From the NCBI GenBank assembly GCA_964059195.1, contig CAXKWD010000006.1:67163073-67227072 (forward strand): 64,000 nt of DNA, written 5' to 3'. Of this stretch, positions 1 to 13,929 are shown in pieces. The notes beneath the pieces are model-generated. The model was not told where the DNA came from and did no database searches. It saw only the letters and a program-made list of their open reading frames with translations. The translations under genes were made by a program, and so were the position numbers. This stretch comes from Ectobius pallidus (lineage: Eukaryota > Arthropoda > Insecta > Blattodea > Ectobiidae). Numbering within the stretch: the first letter of the stretch is position 1; every line of letters starts with the position of its first letter.

Positions 1-642
1 GCAAAACTGTTTGGTACATCCGAAATCTTGAACATTCACGTTAAAGACGGCTATCAAACAGCCACCTTCGTCAGCACAGCCAGGCAGGTTTGAAGGCTGA
101 CTCGGAAGTAATGGTTGGAAGGAATAATTAATAATGACTAACGTTCATCAAATTATTCACTCCTAATTATCGTCGATTCCTATTTGCGGTGGGTATCTGT
201 GCTTATATTGTTTTTATCTATATTTGACCGTATCGATGTCATTAGTGTGTACATTCAAGATCTGAAAATATGACATGAGTACCTAACCTTTATAATATTT
301 GACGTAATGTTTTCCTACTATTATCCCTTTTTGTGTCCCGCAATAAAACTTCCAGATGTTAGAATCATTGAAACCTGAAACCTGAGCACAGCAAAACTGT
401 TTGGTACATCCAAAATCTTTAACATTAACGTTGAAGACGGCTATCAAACAGCCACATACATTAGCACTGCCAGGCAGGTTTGAAGGCTGACTCGGAAGTG
501 TTGCACGGAACAAACAATTAATACTCTCTAACGTTCATCAAACTATTTACTTCGTACTCTCGTCGATTTCGCTTTGCGCTGGTTTTTGTGCCTATTTTGT
601 TGGATAAATGTTGGAACGTATCGATGTCATTTGTGTGTGCAT
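1..642. repeat. Monomer block 1 (partial, about 1.7 monomers)
   Basis: Tail of a monomer group cut by the window edge. CTGACTCGG landmarks fall near 88 and 487. It matches the end of blocks 2-4 almost base for base. Confidence 0.9.
283..513 (-). other. Monomer Cys-rich open frame, 76-codon form (TTG start)
   Basis: The frame opens after an in-frame TGA and has no ATG; the first candidate start is TTG at 513. The same 76-residue translation appears without change at 3,922-4,152, 7,565-7,795 and 11,215-11,445, one per higher-order unit. Shorter variants occur at 2,797-2,988, 21,386-21,595 and 22,041-22,250. Key residues are six Cys in CANVCGCLIAVF...GCTKQFCC, with a basic tail. The identity among the four copies follows the near-identity of the DNA, so it is not evidence of selection on protein. 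Expression would need an upstream spliced exon. I treat it as an open frame of unknown status. Confidence 0.3.
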
Positions 643-2357
643 ACCTCTGTCTTCGTTTTGAGACATGTAGGAGATCTCGTGTGACAAAAACTTACGAAAC
701 ATAATTGTTTTTATTATTTTGCAGATTCTTGTTTAAGCGACTGTGTTACAGATGGCACTCAATGAACTATTTACGTTTTCATAGTCAGTCGGGCTATTGA
801 ACGATTTGATGGAAGCATTGCATATAAAACAGATATTTTGATATCAAATTCTATTTAAGACTAACATCTCCCTCAAGTGACTATACTACATCTCTGATTA
901 AGACATCTGAATGGTACTTTTAGTTTGCAATCTTATAATGATTCCTTCCAGCGTATGTCTTTCAACTAAAGCTTTTTATTAAATACGAGTATAACGGTTT
1001 CAAAATTTAATAGTGGAAAACTAATGTAATTGTATAATATTATGGTTATAAAAAAAGATATATATATATATAAATACATAACTATGTTATATAAAAGTAC
1101 AATAGAATCTTAATATATTACACATTAATATATACATAACAATAATTTCAGTTATATTTGACGGACTAAGGTATTGTTTTAAAGAGGAGTGAGGACGTTT
1201 TTTATGTTCTGTCACTTAAGAACAACCTCATGCATATATAAATAATAGTTTACTATAGTATATTACCGTACATAACTACGTTATCCAATAAAATCCAAGC
1301 ATTGCAAAATAGATGTGCTATATACATTTGTAAAAGATAAAATTTCTCTTTACAACAAGAGATCAAAATGTAGTGATGTTAAAAATTTAATTCCTTGCTT
1401 CTTCCCTAAATAACGAATGTATATTTCTACACTAAGTAAGAACTCTATATTGTGAGGATAGGATTTTAATTGTGTCACTTTGTATGAGTACGTAGCCCTG
1501 TTGTCAGTGAGATCCCATTAGCATAAAATGTATATTGTTGTATATTTTGCTTAGCAACATGCACATTATTAAAAGTTTGTGAAAACATTTTTTAAGGTGG
1601 TATCTATTAATTCTCGCATTTGAAAGTATTTTCGACCTCGAGTAACATGGAAATCCCATTACTTATCAAAATCTGGAACTGAAAGATGTAAGAAAAATAA
1701 GTTTTTGTTTACTTATAAATCATATACGTTTCCATCATCCCAAAACGACAAACAGACATTGTATCGTAATAACATTTCGATTCTACAGTGGGTATTTATT
1801 AATAACTACACCTACATTCTCTATTAGTCGCTTAATTATCGAATTTCAAATGACATACGCTTATGGAAATATACTTAAATTAAAATTGAAATGACTGCTA
1901 AGAATTTTAATTTCTAAAGCAAAAAGATTTCACATGCGATTCTAAACAAGAAGAACATAAAGTTGCTCAGCTTATTGGCCTAACGCATATATATAACGTA
2001 AATTGAACGTAAAATGTGTGTTTCCTTTTCATTTTAGTACAGCATAAAAACTGAGACATTTGTTAATTTTTGTAACAATTGAACTAAATATATTATTTAC
2101 ATTTGCGATTGCAGCCAGTAGGTAAAATGTTCCCTGAATGATTGTTGTGATAATGGATCTGTAGATACCTCTAGGAGAATAGTAAATATGAGTTTACTGT
2201 GTGAGTTTTTAATTTATCTGTCCATAGCCCATAAATATTCTTTATTACATAATTCATGGCGAAATTTAGCAATATAACACCTAATTTTAAAATTGAATGA
2301 GGCTCGCATGACAATCTGTAAAACATTGGATGATCTAGCTATACTTATTCAAAATCA
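643..2357. repeat. Satellite spacer, copy 1
   Basis: AT-rich 1,715-bp module set between the monomer strings GTGTGTGCAT and GAAAATATGAC. It holds a (TA)n tract near 1,060 and no intact gene. The plus strand carries a good-looking splice-acceptor string (TTATTATTTTGCAG, near 712-725) of unknown meaning. No terminal inverted repeats were found at its ends. Confidence 0.9.
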
Positions 2358-4281
2358 GAAAATATGACATGAGTACCAAACCTTTATAATATTTGACATA
2401 ATATTTCCCTCCGATTATCCTTTTTTGTGTCCTGCTATAAAACTTACTAATCTTCGAATCCTGGAACCTGAGCACAGCATAACTGTTGGGTACACCCGAA
2501 ATCTTTAACATTCACGTTAAAGACTGCTATTAAACAGCCACATACGTTAGCACAGCCAGGCAAGTTTGAAGGCTGACTCGGAAGTATTGTTCGGAACGAA
2601 TAATTAATATTGTCTAATGTTCATCAAATTATTCACTCCTAATTCTCGTCGATTTAGATTTGCGCTGGGTTTCTGTGCTTATATTGTATTTATGAATATT
2701 TGAAAGTATCGATGTCATTAGTGCGTTCATTCAAGACCCGATAATATGACATGAGTACCAAACCTTTATATTATTTGACCTAATGTTTTCCCACGATTAT
2801 CCTTTTTTTATCCCGCTATAAAACCCCCCGATGTTAGAACCTTCGAATTCTGAAACCTGAGCACAGCAAAACTGTTTGGTACATCCAAAATCTTTATCGT
2901 TCAATTTAAAGACGGCTATCAAACAGCCACATACATTAGCACAGCCAGGCAGGTTTGAAGGCTGACTCGCAAGTATTGCTCGGAACAAACATTTAATATT
3001 GTATAAAATTCATCAAACTACTTACACCTTATTTTTGTTGACTACGATTTGCGCTGGATGTCTGCCTATTTTGCTGGATTAATATTGGATCGTGTCGATG
3101 TCATTTGTGTGTGCATTCAACATACGAAAATATGACATTAGTTGCAAACCTTTATAATATTTGACCTAATATGTTCCTACGATTATCCATTTTTGTGTCC
3201 CGCTATAAAACTTCCAGATGTTAGAATCTTTGAAACCTGAAACCTGAGCACAGCAAAACTGTTTGGTACATCCGAAATCTTTAACATTCACGTTAAAGAC
3301 GGCTATCAGACAGCCACATACGTTAGCACAGCCAGGCAGGTTTGAAGGCTGACTTGGAAGTATTGCTCGGAACAGATATTTAATATTGTATAAAATTCAT
3401 CAAACTACTTACACCTTATTTTTGTCGATTACGATTTGCGCTGGATGTCTGCCTATTTTGCTGGATAAATATTGTATCGTGTCGATGTCATTTGTGTGTG
3501 CATTCAACATACGAAATTATGACATTAGTTCCAAACCTTTATAACATTTTACATAATGTGTTCCTACGATTATCCTCTTTTGTGTCCTTCTATAAAACTT
3601 CCAGATGTTAAAATCTTTGAAACCTGAAACCTGAGCACAGCAAAACTGTTTGGTACATCCGAAATCTTGAACATTCACGTTAAAGACGGCTATCAAACAG
3701 CCACCTTCGTCAGCACAGCCAGGCAGGTTTGAAGGCTGACTCGGAAGTAATGCTCGGAAGGAATAATTAATAATGACTAACGTTCATCAAATTATTCACT
3801 CCTAATTATCGTCGATTCCTATTTGCGGTGGGTATCTGTGCTTATATTGTTTTTATCTATATTTGACCGTATCGATGTCATTAGTGTGTACATTCAAGAT
3901 CTGAAAATATGACATGAGTACCTAACCTTTATAATATTTGACGTAATGTTTTCCTACGATTATCCCTTTTTGTGTCCCGCAATAAAACTTCCAGATGTTA
4001 GAATCATTGAAACCTGAAACCTGAGCACAGCAAAACTGTTTGGTACATCCAAAATCTTTAACATTAACGTTGAAGACGGCTATCAAACAGCCACATACAT
4101 TAGCACTGCCAGGCAGGTTTGAAGGCTGACTCGGAAGTGTTGCACGGAACAAACAATTAATACTCTCTAACGTTCATCAAACTATTTACTTCGTACTCTC
4201 GTCGATTTCGCTTTGCGCTGGTTTTTGTGCCTATTTTGTTGGATAAATGTTGGAACGTATCGATGTCATTTGTGTGTGCAT
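2358..4281. repeat. Monomer block 2 (five monomers)
   Basis: Five ~387-bp monomers with CTGAC landmarks near 2,574, 2,961, 3,351, 3,736 and 4,123. Monomers within the block differ from each other more than each differs from its counterpart in blocks 3 and 4, which defines the higher-order unit. Confidence 0.92.
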
Positions 4282-5994
4282 ACCTCTGTCTTCGTTTTGA
4301 GACATGTAGGAGATCTCGTGTGACAAAAACTTACGAAACATAATTGTTTTTATTATTTTGCAGATTCTTGTTTAAGCGACTGTGTTACAGATGGCACTCA
4401 ATGAACTATTTACGTTTTCATAGTCAGTCGGGCTATTGAACGATTTGATGGAAGCATTGCATATAAAACAGATATTTTGATATCAAATTCTATTTAAGAC
4501 TAACATCTCCCTCAAGTGACTATACTACATCTCTGATTAAGATATCTGAATGGTACTTTTAGTTTGCAATCTTATAATGATTCCTTCCAGCGTATGTCTT
4601 TCAACTAAAGCTTTTTATTAAATACGAGTATAACGGTTTCAAAATTTAATAGTGGAAAACTAATGTAATTGTATAATATTATGGTTATAAAAAAAGATAT
4701 ATATATATAAATACATAACTATGTTATATAAAAGTACAATAGAATCTTAATATATTACACATTAATATATACATAACAATAATTTCAGTTATATTTGACG
4801 GACTAAGGTATTGTTTTAAAGAGGAGTGAGGACGTTTTTTATGTTCTGTCACTTAAGAACAACCTCATGCATATATAAATAATAGTTTACTATAGTATAT
4901 TACCGTACATAACTACGTTATCCAATAAAATCCAAGCATTGCAAAATAGATGTGCTATATACATTTGTAAAAGATAAAATTTCTCTTTACAACAAGAGAT
5001 CAAAATGTAGTGATGTTAAAAATTTAATTCCTTGCTTCTTCCCTAAATAACGAATGTATATTTCTACACTAAGTAAGAACTCTATATTGTGAGGATAGGA
5101 TTTTAATTGTGTCACTTTGTATGAGTACGTAGCCCTGTTGTCAGTGAGATCCCATTAGCATAAAATGTATATTGTTGTATATTTTGCTTAGCAACATGCA
5201 CATTATTAAAAGTTTGTGAAAACATTTTTTAAGGTGGTATCTATTAATTCTCGCATTTGAAAGTATTTTCGACCTCGAGTAACATGGAAATCCCATTACT
5301 TATCAAAATCTGGAACTGAAAGATGTAAGAAAAATAAGTTTTTGTTTACTTATAAATCATATACGTTTCCATCATCCCAAAACGACAAACAGACATTGTA
5401 TCGTAATAACATTTCGATTCTACAGTGGGTATTTATTAATAACTACACCTACATTCTCTATTAGTCGCTTAATTATCGAATTTCTAATGACATACGCTTA
5501 TGGAAATATACTTAAATTAAAATTGAAATGACTGCTAAGAATTTTAATTTCTAAAGCAAAAAGATTTCACATGCGATTCTAAACAAGAAGAACATAAAGT
5601 TGCTCAGCTTATTGGCCTAACGCATATATATAACGTAAATTGAACGTAAAATGTGTGTTTCCTTTTCATTTTAGTACAGCATAAAAACTGAGACATTTGT
5701 TAATTTTTGTAACAATTGAACTAAATATATTATTTACATTTGCGATTGCAGCCAGTAGGTAAAATGTTCCCTGAATGATTGTTGTGATAATGGATCTGTA
5801 GATACCTCTAGGAGAATAGTAAATATGAGTTTACTGTGTGCGTTTTTAATTTATCTGTCCATAGCCCATAAATATTCTTTATTACATAATTCATGGCGAA
5901 ATTTAGCAATATAACACCTAATTTTAAAATTGAATGAGGCTCGCATGACAATCTGTAAAACATTGGATGATCTAGCTATACTTATTCAAAATCA
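4282..5994. repeat. Satellite spacer, copy 2
   Basis: 1,713 bp, nearly identical to copy 1. The clearest difference is a shorter (TA)n tract near 4,697. Confidence 0.9.
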
Positions 5995-7924
5995 GAAAAT
6001 ATGACATGAGTACCAAACCTTTATAATATTTGACATAATATTTCCCTCCGATTATCCTTTTTTGTGTCCTGCTATAAAACTTACTAATCTTCGAATCCTG
6101 GAACCTGAGCACAGCATAACTGTTGGGTACACCCGAAATCTTTAACATTCACGTTAAAGACTGCTATTAAACAGCCACATACGTTAGCACAGCCAGGCAA
6201 GTTTGAAGGCTGACTCGGAAGTATTGTTCGGAACGAATAATTAATATTGTCTAATGTTCATCAAATTATTCACTCCTAATTCTCGTCGATTTAGATTTGC
6301 GCTGGGTTTCTGTGCTTATATTGTATTTATGAATATTTGAAAGTATCGATGTCATTAGTGCGTTCATTCAAGACCCGATAATATGACATGAGTACCAAAC
6401 CTTTATATTATTTGACCTAATGTTTTCCCACGATTATCCTTTTTTTTTATCCCGCTATAAAACCCCCCGATGTTAGAACCTTCGAATTCTGAAACCTGAG
6501 CACAGCAAAACTGTTTGGTACCTACATCCAAAATCTTTATCGTTCAATTTAAAGACGGCTATCAAACAGCCACATACATTAGCACAGCCAGGCAGGTTTG
6601 AAGGCTGACTCGCAAGTATTGCTCGGAACAAACATTTAATATTGTATAAAATTCATCAAACTACTTACACCTTATTTTTGTTGACTACGATTTGCGCTGG
6701 ATGTCTGCCTATTTTGTCGGATTAATATTGGATCGTGTCGATGTCATTTGTGTGTGCATTCAACATACGAAAATATGACATTAGTTGCAAACCTTTATAA
6801 TATTTGACCTAATGTGTTCCTACGATTATCCATTTTTGTGTCCCGCTATAAAACTTCCAGATGTTAGAATCTTTGAAACCTGAAACCTGAGCACAGCAAA
6901 ACTGTTTGGTACATCCGAAATCTTTAACATTCACGTTAAAGACGGCTATCAGACAGCCACATACGTTAGCACAGCCAGGCAGGTTTGAAGGCTGACTTGG
7001 AAGTATTGCTCGGAACAGATATTTAATATTGTATAAAATTCATCAAACTACTTACACCTTATTTTTGTCGATTACGATTTGCGCTGGATGTCTGCCTATT
7101 TTGCTGGATAAATATTGTATCGTGTCGATGTCATTTGTGTGTGCATTCAACATACGAAATTATGACATTAGTTCCAAACCTTTATAACATTTTACATAAT
7201 GTGTTCCTACGATTATCCTCTTTTGTGTCCTTCTATAAAACTTCCAGATGTTAAAATCTTTGAAACCTGAAACCTGAGCACAGCAAAACTGTTTGGTACA
7301 TCCGAAATCTTGAACATTCACGTTAAAGACGGCTATCAAACAGCCACCTTCGTCAGCACAGCCAGGCAGGTTTGAAGGCTGACTCGGAAGTAATGCTTGG
7401 AAGGAATAATTAATAATGACTAACGTTCATCAAATTATTCACTCCTAATTATCGTCGATTCCTATTTGCGGTGGGTATCTGTGCTTATATTGTTTTTATC
7501 TATATTTGACCGTATCGATGTCATTAGTGTGTACATTCAAGATCTGAAAATATGACATGAGTACCTAACCTTTATAATATTTGACGTAATGTTTTCCTAC
7601 GATTATCCCTTTTTGTGTCCCGCAATAAAACTTCCAGATGTTAGAATCATTGAAACCTGAAACCTGAGCACAGCAAAACTGTTTGGTACATCCAAAATCT
7701 TTAACATTAACGTTGAAGACGGCTATCAAACAGCCACATACATTAGCACTGCCAGGCAGGTTTGAAGGCTGACTCGGAAGTGTTGCACGGAACAAACAAT
7801 TAATACTCTCTAACGTTCATCAAACTATTTACTTCGTACTCTCGTCGATTTCGCTTTGCGCTGGTTTTTGTGCCTATTTTGTTGGATAAATGTTGGAACG
7901 TATCGATGTCATTTGTGTGTGCAT
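5995..7924. repeat. Monomer block 3 (five monomers)
   Basis: Five monomers, collinear with block 2. A small insertion (GGTACCTACATCC in place of GGTACATCC, near 6,520) is shared with block 4 but absent from block 2, so blocks 3 and 4 share a more recent ancestor at that site. Confidence 0.92.
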
Positions 7925-9645
7925 ACCTCTGTCTTCGTTTTGAGACATGTAGGAGATCTCGTGTGACAAAAACTTACGAAACATAATTGTTTTTATTATT
8001 TTGCAGATTCTTGTTTAAGCGACTGTGTTACAGATGGCACTCAATGAACTATTTACGTTTTCATAGTCAGTCGGGCTATTGAACGATTTGATGGAAGCAT
8101 TGCATATAAAACAGATATTTTGATATCAAATTCTATTTAAGACTAACATCTCCCTCAAGTGACTATACTACATCTCTGATTAAGACATCTGAATGGTACT
8201 TTTAGTTTGCAATCTTATAATGATTCCTTCCAGCGTATGTCTTTCAACTAAAGCTTTTTATTAAATACGAGTATAACGGTTTCAAAATTTAATAGTGGAA
8301 AACTAATGTAATTCTATAATATTACGGTTATCAAAAAAGATATATATATATATATATATAAATACATAACTATGTTATATTAAAGTACAATAGAATCTTA
8401 ATATATTACACATTAATATATACATAACAATAATTTCAGTTATATTTGACGGACTAAGGTATTGTTTTAAAGAGGAGTGAGGAAGTTTTTTATGTTCTGT
8501 CACTTAAGATCAACCTCATGCATATATAATATAATAGTTTACTATAGTATATTACCATACATAACTACGTTACCCAATAAAATACAAGAATTGCAAAATA
8601 GATGTGCTATGTACATTTGTAAATATAAAATTTCTCTTTACAACAAGAGATCAAAATGTAGTGATGTTAAAAATTTAATTCCTTGCTTCTTCCCTAAATA
8701 ACGAATGTATATTTCTACACTAAGTAAGAACTCTATATTGTGAGGATAGGATTTTAATTGTGTCACTTTGTATGAGTACGTAGCCCTGTTGTCAGTGAGA
8801 TCCCACTTGCATAAAATGTATATTGTTGTATATTTTGCCTAGTAACATGCACATTATTAAAAGTTTGTGAAAACATTTTTTAAGGTGGTATCTATTAATT
8901 CTCGCATTTGAAAGTATTTTCGACCTCGAGTAACATGGAAATCCCATTACTTATCAAAATCTGGAACTGAAAGATGTAAGAAAAATAAGTTTTTGTTTAC
9001 TTATAAATCATATACGTTTCCATCATCCCAAAACGACAAACAGACATTGTATCATAATAACATTTCGATTCTACAGTGGGTATTTATTAATAACTACACC
9101 TACATTCTCTATTAGTCGCTTAATTATCGAATTTCCAATGACATACGCTTATGGAAATATACTTAAATTAAAATTGAAATGACTGCTAAGAATTTTAATT
9201 TCTAAAGCAAAAAGATTTCACATGCGATTCTAAACAAGAAGAACATAAATTTGCTCAGCTTATTGGCCTAACGCATATATATAACGTAAATTGAACGTAA
9301 AATGTGTGTTTCCTTTTCATTTTAGTACAGCATAAAAACTGAGACATTTGTTAATTTTTGTAACAATTGAACTAAATATATTATTTACATTTGCGATTGC
9401 AGCCAGTAGGTAAAATGTTCCCTGAATGATTGTTGTGATAATGGATCTGTAGATACCTCTAGGAGAATAGTAAATATGAGTTTACTGTGTGCGTTTTTAA
9501 TTTATCTGTCCATAGCCCATAAATATTCTTTATTACATAATTCATGGCGAAATTTAGCAATATAACACCTAATTTTAAAATTGAATGAGGCTCGCATGAC
9601 AATCTGTAAAACATTGGATGATCTAGCTATACTTATTCAAAATCA
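7925..9645. repeat. Satellite spacer, copy 3
   Basis: 1,721 bp. Substitutions shared with copy 4 (for example GAATTGCAAAATAG in place of GCATTGCAAAATAG near 8,590) separate copies 3 and 4 from copies 1 and 2. The (TA)n tract near 8,340 is longer than in its neighbours. Confidence 0.9.
8477..8701 (+). pseudogene. Possible LINE reverse-transcriptase C-terminal remnant in spacer copy 3
   Basis: This frame opens at a GTG; the first ATG is at 8,492. It reads through 74 codons only in this spacer copy, because a small length change removes the early stop present in other copies. The stretch KIQELQNRCAMYICKY resembles the 'LQNRCxRYI' segment near the end of reverse-transcriptase frames of CR1/Jockey-type LINEs, followed by a basic region. 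The match is short and no catalytic motif is present, so the spacer may descend in part from a LINE, or the likeness may be chance. I do not think it is expressed. Confidence 0.25.
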
Positions 9646-11574
9646 GAAAATATGACATGAGTACCAAACCTTTATTATATTTGACATAATATTTCCCTCC
9701 GATTATCCTTTTTTGTGTCCTGCTATAAAACTTACTAATCTTCGAATCCTGGAACCTGAGCACAGCATAACTGTTGGGTACACCCGAAATCTTTAACATT
9801 CACGTTAAAGACTGCTATTAAACAGCCACATACGTTAGCACAGCCAGGCAAGTTTGAAGGCTGACTCGGAAGTATTGTTCGGAACGAATAATTAATATTG
9901 TCTAATGTTCATCAAATTATTCACTCCTAATTCTCGTCGATTTAGATTTGCGCTGGGTTTCTGTGCTTATATTGTATTTATGAATATTTGAAAGTATCGA
10001 TGTCATTAGTGCGTTCATTCAAGACCCGATAATATGACATGAGTACCAAACCTTTATATTATTTGACCTAATGTTTTCCCACGATTATCCTTTTTTTTAT
10101 CCCGCTATAAAACCCCCCGATGTTAGAACCTTCGAATTCTGAAACCTGAGCACAGCAAAACTGTTTGGTACCTACATCCAAAATCTTTATCGTTCAATTT
10201 AAAGACGGCTATCAAACAGCCACATACATTAGCACAGCCAGGCAGGTTTGAAGGCTGACTCGCAAGTATTGCTCGGAACAAACATTTAATATTGTATAAA
10301 ATTCATCAAACTACTTACACCTTATTTTTGTTGACTACGATTTGCGCTGGATGTCTGCCTATTTTGCTGGATTAATATTGGATCGTGTCGATGTCATTTG
10401 TGTGTGCATTCAACATACGAAAATATGACATTAGTTGCAAACCTTTATAATATTTGACCTAATGTGTTCCTACGATTATCCATTTTTGTGTCCCGCTATA
10501 AAACTTCCAGATGTTAGAATCTTTGAAACCTGAAACCTGAGCACAGCAAAACTGTTTGGTACATCCGAAATCTTTAACATTCACGTTAAAGACGGCTATC
10601 AGACAGCCACATACGTTAGCACAGCCAGGCAGGTTTGAAGGCTGACTTGGAAGTATTGCTCGGAACAGATATTTAATATTGTATAAAATTCATCAAACTA
10701 CTTACACCTTATTTTTGTCGATTACGATTTGCGCTGGATGTCTGCCTATTTTGCTGGATAAATATTGTATCGTGTCGATGTCATTTGTGTGTGCATTGAA
10801 CATACGAAATTATGACATTAGTTCCAAACCTTTATAACATTTTACATAATGTGTTCCTACGATTATCCTCTTTTGTGTCCTTCTATAAAACTTCCAGATG
10901 TTAAAATCTTTGAAACCTGAAACCTGAGCACAGCAAAACTGTTGGGTACATCCGAAATCTTGAACATTCACGTTAAAGACGGCTATCAAACAGCCACCTT
11001 CGTCAGCACAGCCAGGCAGGTTTGAAGGCTGACTCGGAAGTAATGCTTGGAAGGAATAATTAATAATGACTAACGTTCATCAAATTATTCACTCCTAATT
11101 ATCGTCGATTCCTATTTGCGGTGGGTATCTGTGCTTATATTGTTTTTATCTATATTTGACCGTATCGATGTCATTAGTGTGTACATTCAAGATCTGAAAA
11201 TATGACATGAGTACCTAACCTTTATAATATTTGACGTAATGTTTTCCTACGATTATCCCTTTTTGTGTCCCGCAATAAAACTTCCAGATGTTAGAATCAT
11301 TGAAACCTGAAACCTGAGCACAGCAAAACTGTTTGGTACATCCAAAATCTTTAACATTAACGTTGAAGACGGCTATCAAACAGCCACATACATTAGCACT
11401 GCCAGGCAGGTTTGAAGGCTGACTCGGAAGTGTTGCACGGAACAAACAATTAATACTCTCTAACGTTCATCAAACTATTTACTTCGTACTCTCGTCGATT
11501 TCGCTTTGCGCTGGTTTTTGTGCCTATTTTGTTGGATAAATGTTGGAACGTATCGATGTCATTTGTGTGTGCAT
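9646..11574. repeat. Monomer block 4 (five monomers)
   Basis: Five monomers collinear with blocks 2 and 3, sharing the GGTACCTACATCC variant with block 3. Confidence 0.92.
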
Positions 11575-13288
11575 ACCTCTGTCTTCGTTTTGAGACATGT
11601 AGGAGATCTCGTGTGACAAAAACTTACGAAACATAATTGTTTTTATTATTTTGCAGATTCTTGTTTAAGCGACTGTGTTACAGATGGCACTCAATGAACT
11701 ATTTACGTTTTCATAGTCAGTCGGGCTATTGAACGATTTGATGGAAGCATTGCATATAAAACAGATATTTTGATATCAAATTCTATTTAAGACTAACATC
11801 TCCCTCAAGTGACTATACTACATCTCTGATTAAGACATCTGAATGGTACTTTTAGTTTGCAATCTTATAATGATTCCTTCCAGCGTATGTCTTTCAACTA
11901 AAGCTTTTTATTAAATACGAGTATAACGGTTTCAAAATTTAATAGTGGAAAACTAATGTAATTCTATAATATTACGGTTATCAAAAAAGAGATATATATA
12001 TATAAATACATAACTATCTTATATTAAAGTACAATAGAATCTTAATATATTACACATTAATATATACATAACAATAATTTCAGTTATATTTGACGGACTA
12101 AGGTATTGTTTTAAAGAGGAGTGAGGAAGTTTTTTATGTTCTGTCACTTAAGATCAACCTCATGCATATATAAATAATAGTTTACTATAGTATATTACCA
12201 TACATAACTACGTTACCCAATAAAATACAAGAATTGCAAAATAGATGTGCTATGTACATTTGTAAATATAAAATTTCTCTTTACAACAAGAGATCAAAAT
12301 GTAGTGATGTTAAAAATTTAATTCCTTGCTTCTTCCCTAAATAACGAATGTATATTTCTACACTAAGTAAGAACTCTATATTGTGAGGATAGGATTTTAA
12401 TTGTGTCACTTTGTATGAGTACGTAGCCCTGTTGTCAGTGAGATCCCACTTGCATAAAATGTATATTGTTGTATATTTTGCCTAGTAACATGCACATTAT
12501 TAAAAGTTTGTGAAAACATTTTTTAAGGTGGTATCTATTAATTCTCGCATTTGAAAGTATTTTCGACCTCGAGTAACATGGAAATCCCATTACTTATCAA
12601 AATCTGGAACTGAAAGATGTAAGAAAAATAAGTTTTTGTTTACTTATAAATCATATACGTTTCCATCATCCCAAAACGACAAACAGACATTGTATCATAA
12701 TAACATTTCGATTCTACAGTGGGTATTTATTAATAACTACACCTACATTCTCTATTAGTCGCTTAATTATCGAATTTCCAATGACATACGCTTATGGAAA
12801 TATACTTAAATTAAAATTGAAATGACTGCTAAGAATTTTAATTTCTAAAGCAAAAAGATATCACATGCGATCCTAAACAAGAAGAACATAAATTTGCTCA
12901 GCTTATTGGCCTAACGCATATATATAACGTAAATTGAACGTAAAATGTGTGTTTCCTTTTCATTTTAGTACAGCATAAAAACTGAGACATTTGTTAATTT
13001 TTGTAACAATTGAACCAAATATATTATTTACATTTGCCATTGCAGCCAGTAGGTAAAATGTTCCCTGAATGATTGTTGTGATAATGGATCTGTAGATCCC
13101 TCTAGGAGAATAGTAAATATGAGTTTACTGTGTGCGTTTTTAATTTATCTGTCCATAGCCCATAAATATTCTTTATTACATAATTCATGGCGAAATTTAG
13201 CAATATAACGACTAATTTTAAAAATGAATGAGGCTCGCATTACAATCTGTAAAACATTGGATGATCTAGCTATTCTTATTCAAAATCA
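11575..13288. repeat. Satellite spacer, copy 4
   Basis: 1,714 bp, close to copy 3 but with a GAGATATATA variant of the TA tract near 11,990 and scattered private substitutions in its right third (12,860-13,290), where divergence rises. Confidence 0.9.
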
Positions 13289-13710
13289 GAAAATATGACA
13301 TGAGTACCAAACCTTTATAATATTTGACATAATATTTCCCTCCGATTATCCTTTTTTGTGTCCTGCTATAAAACTTACTAATCTTCGAATCCTGGAACCT
13401 GAGCACAGCATAACTATTGGGTACACCCGAAATCTTTAACATTCACGTTAAAGACGGCTATTAAACAGCCACATACGTTCGCACAGACAGGCAAGTTTGA
13501 AGGCTGACTAGGAAGTATTGTTCGGAACGAATAATTAATATTGTCTAATGTTCATCAAATTATTCACTCCTAATTCTCGTAGATTTCGATTTGCGCTGTG
13601 TTTCTGTGCTTATATTGTATTTATGAATATTTGACCGTATCGATGTCATTAGTGTGTGCATTCTAGACCCGATAATATGACATGAGTACCAAACCTTTAT
13701 ATTATTTGAC

Positions 13711-13929
13711 CTAATGTTTTCCCACGATTATCATTTTTTGTATCGCGCTATAAAACCCCCCGATGTTAGAATCTTCGAATCCTGAAACCTGAGGACAGCA
13801 AAACTGTTTGGTACATCCAAAATCTTTAACGTTCACGTTAAAGACGGCTATCAAACAGCCACATACATAAGCACAGCCAGTCAGGTTTGAAGGCTGACTC
13901 GGAAGTATTGCTCGGAATAAACATTTCAT
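13711..13929 (-). other. Monomer Cys-rich open frame, the one copy seen with an ATG
   Basis: 72 codons starting at a true ATG (M-K-C-L-F-R-A). The other reported copies of this frame start only at TTG. The peptide contains CAYVCGCLIAVF, then DFGCTKQFCC, giving a spacing C-x3-C-x-C-x14-C-x4-CC. There is no convincing signal peptide. The ATG arises from a TTTCAT change at 13,924-13,929. I recognise no family. It could be a chance frame in satellite DNA. Confidence 0.3.

Noticed and set aside
283..513. Reading the repeated 69-76-codon frames as a tandem gene family of small secreted Cys-rich peptides
   Set aside because: All but one of the copies examined open at TTG, no signal peptide precedes the Cys region, and the identity of copies is explained by satellite homogenisation. 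Kept only as an open frame of unknown status.
643..2357. The satellite spacer as a DNA transposon or Helitron
   Set aside because: No terminal inverted repeats, no target duplication and no Helitron-type hairpin plus CTRR end could be found at its borders.
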